A stretch of 64,000 bases of DNA, from contig CM037789.1 of assembly GCA_021229015.1 (NCBI GenBank), positions 24,034,190 through 24,098,189 of the forward strand, read 5' to 3'. Source of the stretch: Solen grandis. Its lineage: Eukaryota > Mollusca > Bivalvia > Adapedonta > Solenidae. Below are positions 56,295-64,000 of the stretch, in pieces (the first letter of the stretch is position 1; every line of letters starts with the position of its first letter). Position numbers and translations under genes: made by a program. The notes below the pieces were generated by a model. It was not told where the DNA came from. It saw only the letters and a list, made by a program, of their open reading frames with translations, and searched no databases.

Positions 56295-59200
56295 CTTCAA
56301 ATTCGTAGAAATCTGGATCCCTTCGTTCCATCACAATCTGTGTGTGTTTTCTTGTGATTTGGTCCTCGTCCATCCTGTAAATAATATTACCTGTTACTTT
56401 GATTTGTTTATGCAGTACGTAAATCAACTGACTACAGTATGAGATATGTCCGATGGTCTTGGGAGTCACCAGGTTCCCAGGCAATTTGTCTAATCTAAGG
56501 TACATTCCGATGGTTTTAATATCCCATTGACAATATTTTATTCATTTACGGATTCTGTCTGACATATAATACCATATCCTAACCCTGACACTGATTGAGG
56601 TTTCACAATGCTTACATTTTTCACAATGCGTATTACATTAACACAATGCTTGTTACATTTTTACTATGCTTGTTACATTTTCACAAATGCTTGTTTCATT
56701 TTTATAACGCTTATTGCATTTCACAATGCTTGTTACATTTTTGCTTATCATATTTTCATAGTGCTTGTTACTTTTTCCCAATGTTAATTACATTTTCAAA
56801 ATACACATTTTCATAATAAATAAAATAAATGTTGTCGTTTAAAGTCATAAAAGGTTAAACAAACCTAAAAATAGATTTCAGCAACTGCGTCATTTCATTT
56901 TCCGTTTCGTGCCACATGGTCGCACACATGTATATCATGGGCGTGTCCTCGGTACTGTAGGCTGACTTCTCACTCAGGTCCAGCTCTTTGGAGTCTGGCA
57001 GAGGTATCTTGGCTCTTTGGATCTGTGAATTTAATAATTATGTTTGTATATTGTTATAAATAGCATATTACATATTTTTAATATAATTCTAGGTTCTAGG
57101 GTTTGGTGTAAACTTACTGCAAATGCTTCTTTTTTACATGAAGTTACTATAGTTTGCACCAAGTTCTTCAGAATTTTACTCACCTGTTATGTCATGTGAA
57201 AAAAAATATTATTACTTGCAAGACAAGGCAACATTTTTTAAATGATACAGTGTTTATAAATCGGTATTAATCTAAAAGAATCTGAACATTTTTTACCTTT
57301 CTATTCTTGATAGATTATTCAGAATGACTTACAGGCTATCCAATAGCTACACTGGAATAATAGGTAGTCAATGACTGGCCTGGTTTAAACAAAAAAAACA
57401 CATGTTTTTGTTTGTAGGTAAATGACCCAGCCAAGAATGGGAAAGGCAATACCATTGAATAATCCCATGAAATTGCTAAAACGTTAAAGGATCACTACAT
57501 TTTAAGGGCCGTAAATTCCTAGTCAGTTTTTCAGTTGTTTTAAATGATGTGAATTCTTTTCCATTAGATTTTATAATTAGCTGTGAGGAGAAATATATCC
57601 AGTTGTGTTTAAGTGCCATTTAATTACAATTAAAAGTTATTAAGGGGCTGCGTGCAAGAAAGCTGAAAATTTGAACTTCTGGCATAGCTTTGTTATATTT
57701 GTTAAAACACTGACTGGTTATTATGTACAATTATGAATAATTTCACATAGAGAACTATTTATGAAAAGACTAATGTGTGTAATGCAGGTACACATTAGAC
57801 AAGGTTAATTCCAGAACTAAAACAAGAGTAACACATTGTGCGATAAATAAAGTTATTACTGCAGAAAATATAAACACCTCATCAATTCATCTGTAATAAC
57901 AGGAATCTAGTCTATTTTTATTCATAATTCATAACTTTCCTGTAATCCATCTTTTTTTTTCTTCAAAAGTTCAAGTGTTATTCTGTTGTTAATATTAGTT
58001 TACTATCTGCATACCTCATTGGTATATTATGTTATTTACTACAGTGCTTTCCTTTTTGTCTATCTTTCTTTTCTTTTGAAAGAATTCTTCAATCTTCATG
58101 TTCTTTTTTATTTTGAAATCCTAATGACAAATTTCAAAAGAGGCACTATGATTGGCTGATATTTGGATGATACATCTGATTAGCCAATGAAATTCGATCT
58201 TATTTGCCATCTGGTGGCAACAAAGGCAAAGAACCTAGCGAAAAAATTGCTTCACTGAATTAATATGCTAGATCTTCATTTACTCTTTTTCAAACTGAGG
58301 AGGCAACTGTTAAGTATATATTCATAAAATGTGCACTTGTCCTGAAATTCAAGGTCGTTAAATTAACCTCACCAAGAATTGTAAAGGGTTATATAGAACA
58401 TGCAATTAAATTTGCTTTTCAATGGGTTTTATTTTCAAATATGTGACATTGCAATGCCAATAGCATATATCAATTGAATTTAATTGGCATTAAAACAATT
58501 CAATTGCCATGGGAATCTTTAAGAAGTTACAAATTACGAAAAACCATGGCTTAATCATGGCAATTATTTTTTCGGTTAACACATTCGTATTTTAATGAGG
58601 ATTTTGGCCCTATTCATGCCATAAATGGAAACTGCCATGGTATTTAAAAGATGTAACCCATTAAAATATTATTTCCTGTTAAATAGATCATTGCAAGAAT
58701 TAATGGGGATCAATGGGGTAAATTAAGGTATATGTTGTTGTTTTAATGGACATTTAATAGGAAATTAACAGTATTTTAATGGTATGTGCTTGCAGGAGAA
58801 TAACTGGGTTGTCAACATTCGTATTCATTAACCCCTTAATTACTTCATTATTATTAATGTGCAAATTATGACTTGTAATTATAAATTATTGAGATTTAAT
58901 TTGTATACGAAACAATGGATTATTCTTTGCCATGCAGACTATGTAGAATCTGAGAAAACAGAGGGAGGCCATAATTAGACACCTCCCGTCCTGTCTGATC
59001 TGGGTCTGTTTGTTTGCCAAAGCGTCAAATCAAAACTAGATGAGGTAAAGTTTTAATATGTGAAACCAAACTCATTAAATGAAAAACGAAAGGCATTGTT
59101 ACCTTTGTGTCGGATATTTTGGCATGCTCCAGTCTACGTCTATTCAGCATCAAGGACTGGTCGGTAAAAATCCCGCAGTAAAGCGGCTTGACAAATAGTC

Positions 59201-62200
59201 TGAAATAAATCATTGTCTTGATAACATATGGGTATTCAGAGTAAGGCGTGTATCAAACTGCGTGTGTTATTTTCTCAAACACTGTTTGGCCAGGCCATAA
59301 CTGAAACTGTCTGTTTGTTATGCTCTTACCCAGAACTTTTTAGATGGGTAGGTAGGGAGGGATATTTCTTTTGCTTTTATTAAACACTGAGGACGACACA
59401 GTCGAATAGCCTTTAAAATTAAGGGATGAACATTTTATGAAGCTTTCTGAAGAAGAGAATGAGTGAAACTGACTTATGTATTATGTTGGTTGAGAAAGAA
59501 GTTCTAACAACTTATATCAATCTCTCTCAATGTATCTTGGTTTATACAGGTACTAAATTGGTGCATGGAAAGACCATGACAAATGCTTGCTACCTTGAGT
59601 AATACCAGTACTTTCCACGCAATGAAAAATGCTTGCCCCCCTCCCACCTTGAGTTGGACCAGTAAATTACACTTTGGAAGTTCATGAAAAATGCTTGACC
59701 CCTCCCCCCTTTAGTTGGACTAATACTTTACACTCTGGAAGGGTGTGGAAAATGCTTCCCCCACCTTGAGTTGGACCAGTACTTTATACTTTGAAAGGCA
59801 ATGAACTATTCATGCCCATTTGAAGACTTCAGAACTTGTTGAACATTTTGTAAAACAGTTCAGGGGACAGAAGATTTGAACAAGTTAGATGTTCAGAGAT
59901 TTTAGTCACATGTAATATGGTTTTCATTTTTACATATTTTCTCATAAAAAGTAGATTTCAATAAGATTTGAATCCAAAAAGGGAGCAAATCTCTCAAATT
60001 TCACCCCATGATAAATCCCGACCTAGCCCTTTCTACTTGCATTGAATTGCACTTTTTTTCAAGACATACATCGTACATTTTATAAAAGTTTTTTGCTTGT
60101 ACAGTATTTATGCTTTATAATTTATATTTTTTAATTCAGATTTACTGTATCTTAGATAGAGATTTGCAATAATAATAAATTAAGAATAATTATCAGATTA
60201 CAAGAAAAGACAATTACTTGTCTGTCCGTTGCAGACGTTCCTTTCCCGGCATCCAGATGTGGTTGGTAACCAGCAGAAAGGAGAAGAACCCCACTACACC
60301 TGCTACGGCCGGGATCCAGAAGAAGCCATCTTGATTGTACATGTCTAGATAGTTCTTTGTGTTGTTAATACTTATACTCCACTCCGGAAAATGTATCGTG
60401 CATCCCGCTGAACTTGTCGGGTTGAAACCAGAATACATGGCAAGAACAATGCCTATAGTGACTGGTGTTGAGAGAACCAATGGGATGGACATGCCTAACA
60501 CTTGGGTCAGTATTTTGCAAGCCACTTTACACACTTTGAAGCAAATGCCACTGCTGATCACCCCTACGGCGGCTATTATCAGAGGGAGATAACTTTTGCA
60601 TGTACCGAAATCCTTGTTTGAAACAAACTCCATGTTATACGAAGTGTAATTATTCAACAACGCACGATCGTGCTGGTAGTATATGGTGTCCACACACAAA
60701 GTGCCGTCTTTGCATAAAGGCAAATACATGACTGTCGGTATAATGATGGTCAGGGCCATTTTCCAGACGCTGGTGATCATATTCAGCTTTGATCGACATC
60801 GTCGGATATTTCTAGCAAGAAGCGGTAGGCCTGTAGATTTCTTCTTCCCTTGGTGGACGAAATTCTCCCACCAATGGAGACCGGACAAAATAGCAGCGAA
60901 ACCGAGGAAAACCAGATATGGGATTTCCTTCTCAACATTGTATAAATAGTAGCACCACAGGCCTGTAACAGGAAAAAAGCAAGGGATGTTTACACCGGCA
61001 AATTTTCTTTTCCATTTTGACCTCAATGAAAGTTTCCTTTATTAAACTGTAATGGCATGCAAATGTACATCATGTATTAAACTCAGAGTCAGGAACACAA
61101 TTTATGTGTTAATTGATTTAATCAAAAGACAAGACATGAACAAAAAATCGGGAAAAAAATGATCTTCATTCAAACATGGCTTCAGATTGAAAGAAAAAAT
61201 ATAGTAATAAGGTACTGTATCATAAATTAATTGAAAAAAGTATTCTGTTTTAAACTGTTTCTGTTTGAAAAATGAAAATATGATCTGACCTTTTCACACT
61301 TTTACACAAAATTGTAAGAACTTACCTTTAAAGAAAACTATACCGCGTTTGTTGCAATTTTTTTAGACAAAAATGAACAAGGGCTATCGCCATAGAGATA
61401 TTTTCGATATAGACAAAGAACGAAATTTAAAACTAGCCATGATAATTTATGGGGGAAAAACAGGGCCACCGTTCTCATTTTTCTAATGAAAATGATTGAA
61501 AAGAGCTAAAAAAAAAAACTCATTTCAGGGGCAGATAACTCAAAAATTAGGATGGTAACCCCCTTTTTTCATCCCATAAATTTGTTTCTAGTGTAATTTT
61601 CTATAATCATGCAATTATTTAGAAAATAACCATGGCTAGTTTTAATTTTCCATCTTTGTCTTTATAGAAAATAATTGCATTGTGCACGTATGCTTTTAAT
61701 AAATCCATAACAATGCTTTCAAATTGGCTAAATGCCCCCCGCACACACACGCACACACGCACACAACTAATATTTTAAAATTTGACTCTTTATCATTTTA
61801 TCAAGATATCAAGGGGTCATATAGATAAAAAAAAAGATATGAAGGGACCAAAAATAGAAATAACATAAACTTAAGGTGTCAGGGTTCAGTCCCGTTTTCC
61901 TTTCTTAACATGAGAAGCCATTGAAAGGCATCTTCTTCTCTGGTGATTTCTTTAAGTTCATGCAGTTTTCCCCAAAATTGCTATCTACCCCAGTATTTTC
62001 CTTTCAGCAATCTCAAGAAAATGATACTTTAAACCTCATTTTGACACAGACTCAAGCTCTGATCCGACATCTCCTTCCTAGAACTGTCTGATCAGATTCT
62101 CCTGTTTGCTCATACAATATTGACAACACAGATGCTACAGAGTCTTCATTGCAAAGTAATATCCATTGTTTCATGTACTATTTAAAGTTAAGTAAATTAT

Positions 62201-63861
62201 TATTCATTTAATTCATAAATTTGTACATGAATATTCATGAGGTAAAGGCATAAAGCTCTTTCCCTTTAAAGGACATGGTCATTGGCGTAGCTCCCTTAAG
62301 GCCCGGGCCTACACAACATTTAGAGAAATGGTATTTTCAAAAAGTTCCAAAATGCATTAAAGTTTGTAAATAAAAATCAAATGTTACTTATTACACCTGC
62401 CATATATTTATACACATCAATTTAGGTCCAGCTATGCCCATGATGGGTCAAGGTTACATACCAAGTGCAGCGATTTGCCCAATGGCTCCCACGCTGCTGA
62501 CGATGGTAATAAAAACTGACACGCCAGTTGAGCCGTTCTTATCTTTGATATACGTAGGGTAGAAGAGCTTCATGATGCTTGGTACCACCGCTATATTTAG
62601 TATCAGTAACATGCCAGAGATTGGGTCAACGGTCGGTACCACAACAAAAACTACCATGCAAAGCCTAGAGAATGTAAAGTTTCTATGGTTAGCACCTGAA
62701 AAATAGAAGAAAAAAAACTTGTTATTCATACTAACCATTTACAATAATCCTTAAAACTTTTAAGAAAGTAATCTATATAAGAAGTTACATTTTTTTTTTA
62801 TTTATCACTACATTCAAAATTAGAATTCACTTAATGAAAAAAACCTGTCTAGACATCAATTTGTGTCAATAATCTTACATAAGCTAAAACTATCACTAAT
62901 GTGAATAATTCCTCCGCATACTGCTTTGCCACCGAAAAAGGACTACAATTCTTAAAAAAAAAATCAATGACACAGTTATCTTCATTTGTCTGCTGATTGG
63001 TTTTATCATGATTAATAATTATTCCAAGAGTGAAGACATTATCAACAACAGTTACCAAACTTCACATTTAATGTGAGTGTTCGACAGGACGGGACGGGAT
63101 CAACAGGATTCATATATATGTATACCCCCACTTCTGTGAAGCAAGGGTATCAAAATGATGTAAGCTAATTAACATATATCTTGATTACTCTTTACCAATT
63201 GGGTATGCCATTATAATGATTATCTATATATGCATATGATTTAGGATAAATTATGTCAGCTAGATAAAAAAATATTACAGTATTTCTTATCGATACATGA
63301 TTTATTTGAAATTAAATAAAATGCAGCTTAATCTCTGTGTGTGAGACTAAGACAACAGGCGGTGTTTGAGCGGATCATAGACAATTATAAAGCACAAATT
63401 GTGTGTGAGAGAGAGTGTGCACATATTTATAGGGACAAAGACAGCATAAGATGAGGCACTAAGAGATACTTACGGCAATCACAGTTCTAATGCTTGGGGT
63501 TCCTCTTTTCGACACCTGAAACACCACCATCCAGAAACTCCGTAGAAAGGTAAAGAAATATGGTGCCCCCATCATCATGATCAAAGCCCATATCCATTGT
63601 ACGTTGGTTTTATCTGGTTGGTACTGGATGGTATTGCTTGCAGATTTGAGAGTGGAGTTTACCGGGAAAATATTGGCAGTGATGATCAGGAAGCAGACTT
63701 TACTGATAACAGCGGTACCGAGAGTGAAAATGAACAGAAAAAAACAGACAACGATCTTTGTGATGACAAAAATCCGATGCCAGAACTTTACATCTATGCT
63801 GGTGATGTTGTCCTTCGATGACATGTTAAAGCGGTCCCATGATGGATTAGCAGCTTTTTCT
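56295..63861 (-). CDS. Chitin synthase, partial (seven internal exons)
   Basis: Membrane GT2 enzyme that polymerises UDP-GlcNAc into chitin. Exons, 5' to 3': 63861-63474, 62942-62879, 62695-62462, 60962-60218, 59199-59103, 57022-56865, 56374-56295. All have GT/AG borders and matching phases; the 64-bp exon is the least certain but is needed for phase. About 589 codons. Exons 1-4 encode the N-terminal multi-span membrane region (FLFIFTLGTAVISKVCFLI, FVVVPTVDPISGMLLILN, VFLGFAAILSGLHWWENF). Exon 5 has the typical LFVKPLYCGIFTDQSLMLNR. Exon 6 opens the catalytic domain with TPMIYMCATMWHE, TENEMTQLLKSIFR, continued by MDEDQ in exon 7. The 5' exons lie right of the window; the catalytic DxD, EDR and QRRRW exons should lie to the left but were not found. 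Confidence 0.9.
56606..56815. repeat. About 22-bp minisatellite in a chitin synthase intron
   Basis: Imperfect units of CACAATGCTTGTTACATTTT, about nine copies with variable length. They lie just 50 bp from exon 56865-57022. Confidence 0.8.
58829..59040 (-). mobile_element. TTAA-type MITE, inverted, in a chitin synthase intron
   Basis: The left end TTAACCCCTTAATTACTTCAT resembles TTAACCCTTTACCTCAT. The interior is the reverse complement of the family (CATGCAGACTATGTAGAATC, GTTTGTTTGCCAAA). Confidence 0.5.
59575..59810. repeat. About 63-bp minisatellite in a chitin synthase intron
   Basis: Four diverged units with CACCTTGAGTTGGACCAGTA and GAAAAATGCTTG, separated by C-rich links. Confidence 0.85.
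61405..61680. mobile_element. MITE-like long inverted repeat in a chitin synthase intron
   Basis: TATAGACAAAG followed by TTTAAAACTAGCCATG (61408-61442) is inverted as CATGGCTAGTTTTAATTTTC and CTTTGTCTTTATA (61630-61668). Arms of about 40 bp with a few mismatches enclose about 190 bp. No target duplication was assigned. Confidence 0.6.
62040..62265 (+). mobile_element. TTAA-type MITE, worn, in a chitin synthase intron
   Basis: CTGTTTGCTCATACAATATTG, ATGCTACAGAGTCTTCATTG and GAATATTCATGAGGTAAAG follow the family order seen at 28429-28647. The terminal TTAA ends are lost. Confidence 0.5.
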
Positions 63862-64000
63862 CTGAAAAGGGAATGAAGAAAACATGAATTGTGGAAAATA
63901 TGAAGATGTCATCATCTTTTTTACAATTTTCAGCCACAAAGCGTTTTGTTCTTTAATGCAGTCATTTTGTATTATCACTATTAAAAGTAAACTATGGGTA
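63862..64000 (-). other. Chitin synthase intron to the window edge
   Basis: Sequence upstream (gene orientation) of the acceptor TTTTCAG|AGAAAAAG. No further exon in this short end. Confidence 0.6.

Noticed and set aside
62849..63058. Minus-strand 69-codon frame as a chitin synthase exon
   Set aside because: Its frame does not fit the phases of neighbouring exons; a different frame of the same stretch (62942-62879) does and was used.

Overview
The window is eukaryotic, intron-rich, AT-rich and crowded with repeats. It most resembles a bivalve mollusc, probably a heterodont clam. The reasons are a secreted C1q-domain gene, an animal-type chitin synthase, GH99 endomannosidase and DNAJC7 genes with metazoan exon structure, many tRNA-derived SINEs, and dense hairpin-ended elements carrying ~160 bp tandem units like the bivalve 'pearl' repeats. 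Species was not determined. There are two 100-N assembly gaps (24231-24330 and 52553-52652).

Layout. 1-592: last exon of a GH99 endo-alpha-1,2-mannosidase gene (+). 2.0-11.7 kb: repeat land with a 32-bp satellite, a Helitron-like element with hairpin and CTAG end, SINE pieces, and a nest of Helentron-like elements, one inserted inside another. 11.85-24.23 kb: a decayed LINE split in two by a 10.76 kb Ty3/gypsy LTR retrotransposon (12496-23253). 27.24-37.93 kb: a complete 13-exon DNAJC7 gene (-), whose introns hold SINEs, MITEs and minisatellites. 38.7-40.0 kb: a 5'-truncated jockey/CR1-like LINE. 46.27-48.90 kb: a two-exon C1q-domain gene (+). 49.4-55.0 kb: more hairpin-ended repeats, a TTAA-flanked MITE and a 39-bp satellite. 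56.3-63.9 kb: seven exons of a chitin synthase gene (-) that enters from the right edge. Its later catalytic exons are not found anywhere to the left in this window.

The most notable object is the LTR retrotransposon. It has near-identical LTRs apart from one indel-rich patch, a tRNA-Leu-type primer site, and a -1 frameshift signal between gag and pol: slippery GGGAAAC directly before the gag stop, then an 8-bp stem. It also has an extra reading frame where env would lie. That frame encodes two C2H2 zinc fingers, a Ser/Thr/Pro-rich region and a PLDLS motif of the kind bound by the corepressor CtBP. It lacks an early ATG and starts at a splice-acceptor-like site, so a spliced subgenomic mRNA is suggested. 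Pol is broken once, in RNase H.

The host genes are unrelated in function: glycan trimming in the Golgi, HSP70/HSP90 co-chaperone, secreted lectin-like C1q protein, and chitin synthesis at the plasma membrane. They show no operon-like arrangement.
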